Assembly (NCBI GenBank): GCA_044360305.1
Contig: JBIKKQ010000001.1
Location: 1 to 64,000, forward strand
Reading direction: 5' to 3'
DNA: 64,000 nucleotides
From: QWPN01 sp044360305
GTDB taxonomy: Bacteria; Planctomycetota; Planctomycetia; Pirellulales; UBA1268
Below, piece by piece: positions 17,846 through 26,439 of this stretch. Within the stretch, counting starts at the first letter, position 1; every line of letters begins with the position of its first letter. The position numbers and the translations under genes were made by a program. The notes under the pieces are model-generated. The model saw nothing but the letters and a program-made list of their open reading frames with translations, searched no databases and was not told where the DNA came from.

Positions 17846-18355
17846 ATGACCAGCCAGACGCCCACCGTTGACGACGCGATCACCGAGCTGAAGTCCCGGT
17901 TCGCCGCCGTGGAATCCGACACCTTCCGCGGCCAGGCGCGGGTCGTCGTCCCCGCCCCGGACTCCCTCGACGCCCTCCGCCTCCTGCGGCAGCTGGGCTT
18001 CGACCTGCTCGTGGACGTGACCTGCGTCGACTATCTCGAGTATCGCGGCGCCCGCCACCGCTACGGCCTCGTCTACCTGCTCGCCTCGACGGCCACGAAT
18101 CGTCGGCTCACCGTCCGCGTGTTCGTGGACGATCCCGATCCGGCGGTCGCCAGCGTGGTGCCGCTGTGGGAGGGGGCGAACTGGCTGGAGCGCGAGGTCT
18201 GGGACCTGTTCGGCATCCGCTTCATCGGCCATCCCGACCTGCGCCGGCTGGTGATGCCCGAGGAGTTCACGGCCCATCCGCTGCGCAAGGACTACCCCCT
18301 GCAGGGCCGCGGCGAGCGGCACAACTTCCCCGTGATCACCCGGGAGCAGAGCTGA
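17846..18355 (+). CDS. nuoC: NADH-quinone oxidoreductase subunit C
   Basis: A 169-residue peripheral-arm subunit, separate from NuoD here. Signatures are FDLLVDVTCVDYLEY, the strongly conserved WLEREVWDLFGIRFIGHPDL motif, and HPLRKDYPLQGRGE. It packs against NuoB and NuoD near the quinone site. It follows nuoB and lies 39 bp before nuoD. Confidence 0.95.
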   Translation: MTSQTPTVDDAITELKSRFAAVESDTFRGQARVVVPAPDSLDALRLLRQLGFDLLVDVTCVDYLEYRGARHRYGLVYLLASTATNRRLTVRVFVDDPDPAVASVVPLWEGANWLEREVWDLFGIRFIGHPDLRRLVMPEEFTAHPLRKDYPLQGRGERHNFPVITREQS

Positions 18356-18394
18356 TCCCCGCGGCATTGCCCCCCGACGCCGAGCCCACGAACC

Positions 18395-19633
18395 ATGTCC
18401 ATCGCCCCACCCGACGCCGCCGTCCTCGAGCCTCTGCCCCGGGCCTCCACCCGGTCGGAGGAGTACACCTGGACGCTGAACTTCGGGCCCCAGCACCCGG
18501 CGACGCACACCACGCTGCGGCTGGTGCTGAAGCTGGAGGGGGAGCGGGTGGTCGATGCCCTGCCGGAGATGGGCTACCTGCACTCCGGCTTCGAGAAGAT
18601 CGGCGAGCACCTGACGTTCAATCAGTACGTCACGGTCACCGACCGGATGAACTACATCTCGCCGATGGCCAACAACGTGGCCTGGCACCATGCCGTGGAG
18701 ACGCTCCTCGGCATCGAGCTCACGCCGCGCTGCCGCTCGATCCGCACGATCATCGCCGAGCTCGCCCGGATCAGCGACCACCTGCTGTGCAACGGGGCCG
18801 TCGGGCTCGACACCGGGGCGTTCACCTTCTTCCTGTATGCGTTCTATCAGCGGGAGGTGATCTACGACATCTTCGAGACGCTGTGCGGCGCCCGGTTCAC
18901 GAACTCCTACACCCGTGTCGGCGGCGTGTCGCAGGACTTCACGCCGCTGGTGATCGAGAAGATCCGGACCTTCGTCCGCACCTTCCCCAAGACGCTCGAC
19001 GACATGGAGCGGCTCCTGACCCGGAATCGGATCTTCGTGGACCGGACCCGGGGCGTGGGCGTGCTGACCCGCGAGGAGGCGATCGCCCGCGGCGCGACCG
19101 GGCCGGTGGCCCGGGCCAGCGGCGTGACTCGCGACCTGCGGAAGGACGAGCCCTACCTGGCCTACGCCGACTTCGACTTCCGGGTCTGCTGCGCGTCGGC
19201 CGGCGACTGCTACGCCCGGTACCTCGTGCGGATGCAGGAGATGCGCGAGAGCCTGAAGATCGTGGAGCAGGCGTTGGAAAACCTCCCTGCCGGCCCGGTG
19301 GACGTGGGCATCGACCAGCGGATGGCCCTGCCCGGCAAGGGGCAGGTGTATTCGACGATCGAGGGGACGATCTCGCACTTCGAGCTGTCGATGAGCAACC
19401 GGGGCTTCGAGGTTCCGTGCGCCGAGTCCTACGCGGCGATCGAGGCCCCCAACGGCGAACTCGGGTTCTACCTCGTCGGTGACGGCGGCGAATGCGCCTA
19501 CCGGGCCCGCTGCCGGCCGCCGTCGGTGCTGCACTTCGCCCTGTTCCCGCACCTGATCCGCGGCCACACGCTCTCCGACGTGGTGGCCGTGCTCGGCAGC
19601 CTGAACATCATCGCCGCGGAGCTCGACCGATGA
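18395..19633 (+). CDS. nuoD: NADH-quinone oxidoreductase subunit D
   Basis: A 412-residue, 49-kDa-type subunit that forms most of the quinone cavity. Signatures are LNFGPQHPATHTTLRLVLKL with the quinone-site His, GYLHSGFEKIGEHL, YTRVGGVSQDF, and the C-terminal IRGHTLSDVVAVLGSLNIIA ending D-R. An unusual 208-bp gap with an inverted repeat separates it from nuoE, while every other junction up to nuoL is under 40 bp. Confidence 0.96.
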   Translation: MSIAPPDAAVLEPLPRASTRSEEYTWTLNFGPQHPATHTTLRLVLKLEGERVVDALPEMGYLHSGFEKIGEHLTFNQYVTVTDRMNYISPMANNVAWHHAVETLLGIELTPRCRSIRTIIAELARISDHLLCNGAVGLDTGAFTFFLYAFYQREVIYDIFETLCGARFTNSYTRVGGVSQDFTPLVIEKIRTFVRTFPKTLDDMERLLTRNRIFVDRTRGVGVLTREEAIARGATGPVARASGVTRDLRKDEPYLAYADFDFRVCCASAGDCYARYLVRMQEMRESLKIVEQALENLPAGPVDVGIDQRMALPGKGQVYSTIEGTISHFELSMSNRGFEVPCAESYAAIEAPNGELGFYLVGDGGECAYRARCRPPSVLHFALFPHLIRGHTLSDVVAVLGSLNIIAAELDR

Positions 19634-19658
19634 CCCCCTGCCTTCCCTGTCATCGTCA

Positions 19659-19796
19659 GGCCGGGGTTGCCCGTGCCGATGAGCCGGCGTTGCCGGCCAG
19701 CGCAGCCAGGATGGCGAAGCGCAGCCGGCATCGAGTGAGCGCAGGCCAGGAGGGCCGCAGCGAACGTCCGGCGCGACGGCACGGGCAACCCCGGCC
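19659..19796. repeat. inverted-repeat element between nuoD and nuoE
   Basis: The 20-nt arms GGCCGGGGTTGCCCGTGCCG (19659-19678) and its exact reverse complement (19777-19796) bound a 98-nt interior. The interior contains further imperfect pairings and the repeated word AGCGCAGCC. The whole 138-bp unit could fold as a long hairpin in mRNA. It looks like a MITE- or REP-type intergenic element placed inside the operon. No second copy was noticed in the window. Confidence 0.7.
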
Positions 19797-19841
19797 GGCC
19801 CCGGCGACCAAGGTCTCACAGGCGCCGACACCATTCAACAC

Positions 19842-20339
19842 ATGATCGCCCCGCAGAAATTCCTCACCGACGAGATGGTGGCCCGGATCGAGGCCCTCGC
19901 GCCCCGGTATCCCAACCGGCGGGCGCTCACGCTGCCGGCGCTGCACATCGTCAACGCCGCGCTCCACCACGTGCCGCTCGGCGCCGTGGCCGAGATCGCC
20001 GCCCTGCTCGGGCTGGCGCCGGCGGAGGTCCAGGACACGCTCACCTTCTACCAGTTCTTCCACCAGGAGAAGCCGCATGGCGAGGTGCGGGCCTTCGTCT
20101 GCCGGTCGCTGTCCTGCGCCCTGCGCGGCGGCGACCAGCTCCTCGAGCAACTCTGCCAGGCCCACGGCATCGAACCCTACGGGACGACGGCCGACGGCCG
20201 GCTGACGATCGAGCCGGCGGAGTGCCTCGGGGCATGCGACTTCGCCCCCTGCATCCTCGCCAACGACGACCTGCTCCGAAACATGACCCCCGAGGCCGCC
20301 GCGGCGGAACTCGGCAAGCCGCGGGCGAGGGCCACCTGA
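19842..20339 (+). CDS. nuoE: NADH-quinone oxidoreductase subunit E
   Basis: A 165-residue thioredoxin-like subunit holding the off-pathway [2Fe-2S] cluster N1a. The ligands appear as CRSLSC and CLGACDFAPC. The family opening DTLTFYQFFHQEKPHGEVRA is present. It belongs to the NADH-oxidising module with NuoF and NuoG. The gap of 2 bp to nuoF implies coupling. Confidence 0.95.
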   Translation: MIAPQKFLTDEMVARIEALAPRYPNRRALTLPALHIVNAALHHVPLGAVAEIAALLGLAPAEVQDTLTFYQFFHQEKPHGEVRAFVCRSLSCALRGGDQLLEQLCQAHGIEPYGTTADGRLTIEPAECLGACDFAPCILANDDLLRNMTPEAAAAELGKPRARAT

Positions 20340-20341
20340 CC

Positions 20342-21697
20342 ATGCAGCCGTTCCAGCCCGTCCTGCTCGAGGCCGTCGGCGTGCCCGACGGCCACACGAT
20401 CGCCAGTTACAAGTCGCGCGGCGGCTACGCGCCGCTCGAGGCCACGCTCGCGGGAAAGCAGCCGGCCGACGTGATCGAGATGGTCAAGGCCTCCGGCCTG
20501 CGCGGCCGCGGCGGCGCCGGCTTCCCGACGGGGCTCAAGTGGACGTTCCTCCCCAAGGACCACCCGGGGCCGATCTACCTGTGCGTCAACGCCGACGAGA
20601 GCGAGCCGGGGACGTTCAACAACCGGATCCTGATGGAGGACGACCCGCACCAGGTGATCGAGGGGATCATCCTGTCGTCGTTCGCCACGCGGACCACGAC
20701 GGCCTACATCTACCTGCGGTACGAGTATCCCCGAAGCTGGCACCGGCTCCAGGGGGCGATCGACGAGGCCTACGCGGCCGGCTACCTCGGGAAGAACATC
20801 CGGGGCAGCGGCTTCTCCCTCGACATCTACCTGCACCGCGGCGCCGCCGCCTACATCTGCGGCGAGGAGACGGGGCTGATCGAGAGCCTGGAGGGGAAGC
20901 GGGCCTGGCCGCGGATCAAGCCGCCGTTTCCGGCCATCGAGGGGCTGTTCCGCAAGCCGACGGTCGTCAACAACATCGAGACGATGGCCTGCGTGGCCCA
21001 GATCGCCCGGCGCGGCATCGACTGGTTCAAGTCGATCGGCGTCCCTCCCGATCCTGCCAACCCGCGCGATCCCGGTTCCTACGGTCCCAAGCTGTACTGC
21101 CTGTCGGGGCACGTCGAACGGCCGGGCTGCTACGAGGCGCCGCTGGGGATCACGGCCCGCGAACTGATCGACCGCCACGGCGGCGGCGTCTGGAAGGGCC
21201 GCAAGGCCAAGGCGGTGATCCCCGGCGGGATCTCGATGGGGCTGATGACCGAGAGCGAGCTCGACACGCCGCTCGACTTCGCCGGCCCCGGCCGGGTCGG
21301 CTGCCTCGGCCTGGGCACGGCAGCCGTGGTCGTGATCGACGACCAGACGAGCATCGTGGACGTGCTCCACAACTCGGCCCGGTTCTTCGCCCACGAGTCG
21401 TGCGGCCAGTGCACCCCCTGCCGCGAGGGCACGAGCTGGTCGCTGCGGATCCTGGAACGGATCCGGGCGGGCAAGGGCCGGCTCAGGGACCTCGACATCC
21501 TCCTCGAGCTCGGCAGCACCATGGGGATGATGCCGGGGAGCACGATCTGCGGGCTGGCCGACGGCGCCGCCTGGCCGATGAAGAACGCGATCAAGAAGTT
21601 CCGCGGCGAGTTCGAGGACTATATCAAGCGAACCAACCCCTCCGGCTGGATGGTGACCGATCCCGTCCCGGCCCTCGCGATCGTGGGAGCGCACTGA
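20342..21697 (+). CDS. nuoF: NADH-quinone oxidoreductase subunit F
   Basis: A 451-residue FMN- and NADH-binding subunit. The NADH loop is GRGGAGFPTGLKW, the FMN loop is CVNADESEPGTFNNR, and the [4Fe-4S] N3 ligands are in ESCGQCTPCREG plus a later Cys in GSTICGLADG. The start at 20342 is chosen by its 2-bp spacing to the nuoE stop and absence of family sequence upstream. The stop overlaps the nuoG start (TGATG). Confidence 0.96.
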   Translation: MQPFQPVLLEAVGVPDGHTIASYKSRGGYAPLEATLAGKQPADVIEMVKASGLRGRGGAGFPTGLKWTFLPKDHPGPIYLCVNADESEPGTFNNRILMEDDPHQVIEGIILSSFATRTTTAYIYLRYEYPRSWHRLQGAIDEAYAAGYLGKNIRGSGFSLDIYLHRGAAAYICGEETGLIESLEGKRAWPRIKPPFPAIEGLFRKPTVVNNIETMACVAQIARRGIDWFKSIGVPPDPANPRDPGSYGPKLYCLSGHVERPGCYEAPLGITARELIDRHGGGVWKGRKAKAVIPGGISMGLMTESELDTPLDFAGPGRVGCLGLGTAAVVVIDDQTSIVDVLHNSARFFAHESCGQCTPCREGTSWSLRILERIRAGKGRLRDLDILLELGSTMGMMPGSTICGLADGAAWPMKNAIKKFRGEFEDYIKRTNPSGWMVTDPVPALAIVGAH

Positions 21698-23316
21698 TGC
21701 CGGTCGTCATCGTCGATGGACAGGAGATCGAGATCGGGGCCGACGAGCGGCTCAACTGCATCGAGGCCGCCCGCCGGGCCGGCAAGGAGATTCCCCACTA
21801 CTGCTGGCACCCGGGGCTGTCGGTCGTGGCCAGCTGCCGGATGTGCCTGATCGAGACCGGCCAGCGGGACGCGGCCACCGGCAAGGTGACGATGGTGCCG
21901 AAGCTCGTGCCGGGCTGCCAGACGCCCGTCCGCGACGGCACGGTGATCGTCACCGAAAGCGAGACGGTGAAGGCCAGCCGGGCCCGGGTCGAGGAGGCGC
22001 TGCTCATCGACCACCCAATCGACTGCCCGATCTGCGACAAGGCGGGGGAGTGCCTGCTCCAGGACTACCACTTCCAGCACGGCCAGCCGGAGCGCCGGGC
22101 CGACATCCATGCGTTCCACAGCCGGAAGCGCGACGTCGGCCCGACGGTCACGCTGTTCGTGGACCGGTGCATCATGTGCACCCGCTGCGTGCGGTTCACC
22201 CGCGAGATCTCCGGCACGGCCGAACTGATGGTCACGTCGCGCGGTGCCAAGGAGGAGATCGACGTCTTTCCCGGCCAGCCGCTGGCCAACAAACTCGCCG
22301 GCAACGTCGTCGATCTCTGCCCGGTCGGCGCGCTCGGCGACAAGGACTTCCTCTATCAGCAGCGGGTCTGGTTCCTGAAACGCGAGGCCAACGTCTGCGG
22401 CGGCTGCTCGGCCGGCTGCTCGATCCACACCGAGCACAACCAGGACACCGTCTACCGGCTCAAGCCCCGCGAGAACCCGCACGTCAACGGCTGGTGGATG
22501 TGCGACGACGGCCGCTACGGCTGGCACCACCTGCACGACGACGCCCGGCTGCTGGCGGCAGGCCGCCGCGATCCGGCGGTCCGAAGCGGGGATTTTCTCC
22601 CGGTCGAATGGGCCGACGTCGGCGCGGGCCTCCGCGACGACCTGAAGAAGGCGGGGAGGCTCGCCGTCGCCGTGTCGCCGATGCTCACCGTCGAGGAGGC
22701 GTGGATGCTCTGCGCCGTCGCCCGGTCGATCGACCCCGAGGCGTTCCTCGCCGTCGGCCACGTGCCGCGATCCGGGGACGACGAGACGTTCCCCGGCGGG
22801 TTCACGATCCGCGCCGAGAAGTGCCCCAACCGGCTCGGCGTGACGGCGGTGCTCGAAGCGTACGGCGCCGGCGGCAGGTCGTGGGACGACCTCGTGCGTC
22901 ACGTGGCCTCCGGCAACGCCGATGCGGCCTGGATCACGGCCGGCTATCCGGGTCCGTGGATCGACGAATCGGCCTCGGCGGCGTTCGCCGACCTGCGCTG
23001 CCTCGTCATCCAGGACCTGTTCGATTCGCCGCTGGCCCGGCTGGCCACCTGGCGGCTCCCCGCGGCCGGCTTTGCCGAGCGGGCGGGCACGTGGGTGAAC
23101 GTCGCCCACCGCGCCCAGACGTTCCGGCAGGCGATCCGGCCGCCGGCGGGCGTCTGGCCCGAGGGGCGGCTGTACTGGAACATGCTCGGCCGCAGCGGGC
23201 TCTACGACCCCGATGCCGTCCGGCGCCAGCTCGCCACCTCGACCGTCGCGCTGGCCGCCCTCGCGGGTGACATTCCGGCCACCGGCGTCGATCTCCGCAT
23301 CCTCCAACTCGCCTGA
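21697..23316 (+). CDS. nuoG: NADH-quinone oxidoreductase subunit G, short form
   Basis: A 539-residue Fe-S subunit. The N-terminal [2Fe-2S] domain has YCWHPGLSVVASCRMC and a later CQTP. The C-x2-C-x5-C run DCPICDKAGECLLQDYHFQHG and DRCIMCTRCVRF supply N4/N5-type clusters. CGGCSAGCS plus a downstream WWMCDDGRYGW match the extra N7-type site. The molybdopterin-like domain is shortened: typical bacterial NuoG is about 680-900 residues (family knowledge), and residues about 290-539 only loosely resemble it. Confidence 0.93.
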   Translation: MPVVIVDGQEIEIGADERLNCIEAARRAGKEIPHYCWHPGLSVVASCRMCLIETGQRDAATGKVTMVPKLVPGCQTPVRDGTVIVTESETVKASRARVEEALLIDHPIDCPICDKAGECLLQDYHFQHGQPERRADIHAFHSRKRDVGPTVTLFVDRCIMCTRCVRFTREISGTAELMVTSRGAKEEIDVFPGQPLANKLAGNVVDLCPVGALGDKDFLYQQRVWFLKREANVCGGCSAGCSIHTEHNQDTVYRLKPRENPHVNGWWMCDDGRYGWHHLHDDARLLAAGRRDPAVRSGDFLPVEWADVGAGLRDDLKKAGRLAVAVSPMLTVEEAWMLCAVARSIDPEAFLAVGHVPRSGDDETFPGGFTIRAEKCPNRLGVTAVLEAYGAGGRSWDDLVRHVASGNADAAWITAGYPGPWIDESASAAFADLRCLVIQDLFDSPLARLATWRLPAAGFAERAGTWVNVAHRAQTFRQAIRPPAGVWPEGRLYWNMLGRSGLYDPDAVRRQLATSTVALAALAGDIPATGVDLRILQLA

Positions 23317-23322
23317 CGCGCC

Positions 23323-24576
23323 ATGGGCTTCCTTCCCTCCCCCACCACGCTCGCCGCACTCGCCAAGATCGGCCTCCTCGTCGGCGGCCTGATGACGGCG
23401 GCCGCCTACCTCGTGCTCGTCGAGCGCTGGATGGCGGCCTGGGTGCAGGACCGCAAGGGCCCCAACCGGGTCGGCATCCCGCTCACCAAGATCCGCTTGT
23501 TCGGGCTCGGCCAGCCGCTGGCCGACGGTCTGAAGATCATCCTCAAGGAGGACTTCACGCCCCGGCACGTCGATCGGGTGCTGTACACGGCGGCCCCGCT
23601 CGTCATCCTCGCCGCGTCGCTGGCGATCTTCGCGGCCATCCCCTTCGGCAGCGTCCTGCCGCCGCTGGGCATCGCCGGCCTGCCCGATCCGGTGCCGTTC
23701 CTCGTCGCCCCCGGCCTCGACGTCGGCGTGCTCTGGGTGTTCGCCCTGTCCAGCATCGCCGTCTACGGCGTCCTGCTCGGCGGCTGGGCGAGCAACAACA
23801 AGTACGGCTTCCTCGGCGGCCTGCGGTCGAGCGCCCAGCTCGTGGCCTACGAGATCCCGCTCGGCCTTGGCCTGCTCGGCGTCGTGCTGGCGGCCGGGTC
23901 GCTCAAACTCGACGCCATCATGAACGCCCAGGCGGAGAGCGGCATCTGGTACGCCTTCGCGCAGCCGCTGGGGTTCGTGGTGTTCCTCGTGGCGAGCTTC
24001 GCCGAGGCGGCCCGGCTCCCCTTCGACCTGCCCGAGGCGGAGCAGGAACTGGTGGGCGGGTATCACACCGAGTATTCCGGCATCAAGCTCCTGCTGTTTC
24101 TCGTGGCCGAGTTCCTCCACATGGTCACAGCCGCGTTCCTGATCGTGATCATGTTTCTCGGCGGCTGGCACCTGTGGGGCGTGACCGGCGCGGCGCAGGA
24201 GATCTCCTGGCTGCAGTGCCTGATCCGCTTCGGGGTGCTGTCGGCCAAGATTCTCGCCGTGATCCTGTTCTTCATGCTCGTCCGCTGGAGCTGGCCGCGG
24301 TTCCGCTTCGACCAGCTGATGAACCTGGCCTGGAAGGTGATGCTGCCGCTGGGGCTGGCGAACCTCGTGACCGTGGCCACGATCGAGGAGTTCCGGCCGC
24401 AGCTCGTGGCGGTCCTCGGATCCGGAGCCGCGCAGGTCGTCGCGCTGGCGGCGCCGTGGGTCGTGTTCTTCCTCGGCTGGATCGCGGCCGGCCTGCTCAC
24501 CCCCTCCGGCAGCGACAACCGGCCGGTCCGCACCACCGGCCCGCTCGACGTCGAGCACGAACTCGTGGAGATCTGA
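23323..24576 (+). CDS. nuoH: NADH-quinone oxidoreductase subunit H
   Basis: A 417-residue membrane subunit bridging the arms and forming the quinone entry. Signatures are AWVQDRKGPNRVGIPLTKIR and EAARLPFDLPEAEQELVGGY followed by HTEYSGIKL. At least eight hydrophobic helices are visible. The tail beyond residue 395 is short and charged. It begins 6 bp after nuoG. Confidence 0.96.
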   Translation: MGFLPSPTTLAALAKIGLLVGGLMTAAAYLVLVERWMAAWVQDRKGPNRVGIPLTKIRLFGLGQPLADGLKIILKEDFTPRHVDRVLYTAAPLVILAASLAIFAAIPFGSVLPPLGIAGLPDPVPFLVAPGLDVGVLWVFALSSIAVYGVLLGGWASNNKYGFLGGLRSSAQLVAYEIPLGLGLLGVVLAAGSLKLDAIMNAQAESGIWYAFAQPLGFVVFLVASFAEAARLPFDLPEAEQELVGGYHTEYSGIKLLLFLVAEFLHMVTAAFLIVIMFLGGWHLWGVTGAAQEISWLQCLIRFGVLSAKILAVILFFMLVRWSWPRFRFDQLMNLAWKVMLPLGLANLVTVATIEEFRPQLVAVLGSGAAQVVALAAPWVVFFLGWIAAGLLTPSGSDNRPVRTTGPLDVEHELVEI

Positions 24577-24577
24577 C

Positions 24578-25111
24578 ATGCAGCCGACGGACCCCGCCAT
24601 CGTCTGGCTCGAGGAGAAGCCGCTGGGCCTGGCCGAGCGGCTGTTCCTGCCGCTCTTCGTCCAGGGCCTGACGACGACCGCCCGGCACCTCGTCAGCCCG
24701 AAGGTCACGGTCAGCTTCCCGGAGCAGCGGCCGCAGGTCGGCAACCCGCTCATCTACCGCGGCGTCCACCGGCTCAACCGCGACGCCGAAGGGCGGGTGA
24801 AGTGCGTCGCCTGCTTCCTCTGCGCCACCGCCTGCCCGGCCCACTGCATCGACATCGTGGCGGCGGAGAGCCCGTGGCCGGACCGGGAGAAGTATCCGGA
24901 GAGCTTCCAGATCGACGAACTGCGGTGCATCTTCTGCGGGATGTGCGAGGAGGCCTGCCCGGTGGATGCCATCGAGCTGACGAGCCTCCTCGACCTCACC
25001 GGCCGGAGCCGCGAGGAGATGATCTTCGACAAGGAGAAGCTGCTCGGCGTCTACGACATGACGAAGGACGCGGAGCCGATGAAGTCGGCGAGCCTGGGAG
25101 TCGCGCCGTGA
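24578..25111 (+). CDS. nuoI: NADH-quinone oxidoreductase subunit I
   Basis: A 177-residue ferredoxin-like subunit carrying N6a and N6b. Two [4Fe-4S] motifs are clear: CVACFLCATACPAHCI and CIFCGMCEEACPVDAIEL. It starts 1 bp after nuoH and its TGA overlaps the nuoJ GTG start. Confidence 0.96.
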   Translation: MQPTDPAIVWLEEKPLGLAERLFLPLFVQGLTTTARHLVSPKVTVSFPEQRPQVGNPLIYRGVHRLNRDAEGRVKCVACFLCATACPAHCIDIVAAESPWPDREKYPESFQIDELRCIFCGMCEEACPVDAIELTSLLDLTGRSREEMIFDKEKLLGVYDMTKDAEPMKSASLGVAP

Positions 25112-25965
25112 TCGCCTCCCTCCTCGCCATCGACGATGGGCTCGCGCTCGCCGGCAGCGTCGCGGCCACCGCGCTCAGCCTGTGGATGCTGCTGCCGCGG
25201 GGCGTGGAACGCCGCCTCGCCCGCTGGCTCGGCACCGGCCTCGGCGTCCTCGCCCTCGCCGGATTCGTGCTCACCGGCCGACGGCTCGGCGGCCTCGGCG
25301 AGGAGGCGGTGTTTCTCGTCGTGTCGCTCGTGGCCGTCGTCTCCGCGGCGGCGACGATCGTCTCGCGGTCGCCGGTCTACGCCGCCATCTGGTTCGCGCT
25401 GGCCCTGTGCGGCGTGGCGGGCGTGCTCCTCGTCCTCGGAGCGCAGTTCCTGGGCGTGGCCACGATCGTCGTCTACGCCGGAGCGATCCTCGTGATGTTC
25501 CTGTTCGTGCTCATGCTGGCGCAGCCGGCCGGGCTCGCCGCCTACGACCGTGTGTCGAGCGAGCCGCTGCTGGCGGCCGTGGCGGGCGCGGTCCTCCTCG
25601 GCCTCCTCTCGCTGTCGATCGGCCGGCTGTCGGCCGAGCCGGCCGCCTGCTGCAAGGCTCCCTCGCGGGCCGCGGCCCTGGCGACCGGCGCGACGCCTCC
25701 CGCCAACGACGCGGCGGACGCCGAACGCTCCGCCGACCAGGCGCCGGCCGGTGAACCCACCGCCGCACCCGCCGCCCCGACCGAGGACCGGCTCGCCCGG
25801 GACCAAGTCGCCCGGCTGGGGGCCGAGCTGTTCGGCCGCCACCTGCTCGCCGTCGAGGCCGCGGGGCTGCTGCTGCTCGTCGCCCTCATCGGTTCGATCG
25901 CCATGGTCTCCCGCGGCGCCGAGGCGGCCGCCGCACACGCCACGGATCGGGGTGCCGACGCATGA
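25108..25965 (+). CDS. nuoJ: NADH-quinone oxidoreductase subunit J
   Basis: A 285-residue membrane subunit starting with GTG at 25108, which overlaps the nuoI stop. The family segment is FLGVATIVVYAGAILVMFLF, the helix with the pi-bulge seen in subunit J. NuoJ is usually about 165-200 residues; here a roughly 65-residue Ala/Pro/Glu-rich loop (about residues 188-245) precedes the final helix, LLAVEAAGLLLLVALIGSIA. The insert is low-complexity and probably cytoplasmic or periplasmic; its role is unknown. Confidence 0.92.
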   Translation: MIASLLAIDDGLALAGSVAATALSLWMLLPRGVERRLARWLGTGLGVLALAGFVLTGRRLGGLGEEAVFLVVSLVAVVSAAATIVSRSPVYAAIWFALALCGVAGVLLVLGAQFLGVATIVVYAGAILVMFLFVLMLAQPAGLAAYDRVSSEPLLAAVAGAVLLGLLSLSIGRLSAEPAACCKAPSRAAALATGATPPANDAADAERSADQAPAGEPTAAPAAPTEDRLARDQVARLGAELFGRHLLAVEAAGLLLLVALIGSIAMVSRGAEAAAAHATDRGADA

Positions 25966-26402
25966 ACACCGCTCTCGTGGACAACGCCCTCACCGTGGGC
26001 GCGATCCTGTTCGCCTTGGGGCTCGTCGGCATCCTCGCCCGGCGCAACCTGATCGTGATGTTCCTCTCGGCGGAGCTCATGCTCCAGGGGATCTCGGTGA
26101 GCCTCGTCGCCTGGAGCCGGCAGCACGGTGACTTCGGCGGCCAGGTGCTCGTGATCCTCGTGCTCACCGTCGCCGCCTGCGAGGCGGCCGTCGCCCTGGT
26201 GTTCGTGCTCCAGGCCTTTGCCCGCACGGGGCGGCTCGACGCGGCGGCCTGGCAATCGCTCCGCGAGTCCGGCCGGCCGCGGATCGTGGACCGCGAACTG
26301 CCGGCCGTCGATGTCCAGCCGCCGACGTTCCCCCGGCTGACGCCGGCCGGCGTCCGGCCGGCGGCCGACGAGAACGAGACCCAGGAGCGCGAGCACGTCT
26401 GA
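25962..26402 (+). CDS. nuoK: NADH-quinone oxidoreductase subunit K with extension
   Basis: A 146-residue subunit. Residues 1-100 carry three helices with the conserved membrane Glu residues (MFLSAELMLQGISVSLVAWS, ILVLTVAACEAAVALVFVLQ). NuoK is normally about 100 residues; about 45 extra polar, Pro-rich residues follow (PRIVDRELPAVDVQPPTFPR). It overlaps nuoJ by 4 bp and sits 37 bp before nuoL. Confidence 0.93.
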   Translation: MNTALVDNALTVGAILFALGLVGILARRNLIVMFLSAELMLQGISVSLVAWSRQHGDFGGQVLVILVLTVAACEAAVALVFVLQAFARTGRLDAAAWQSLRESGRPRIVDRELPAVDVQPPTFPRLTPAGVRPAADENETQEREHV

Positions 26403-26439
26403 CCCGGCCCGTGCCGGCCACCGATCCCCGCGACCACCC

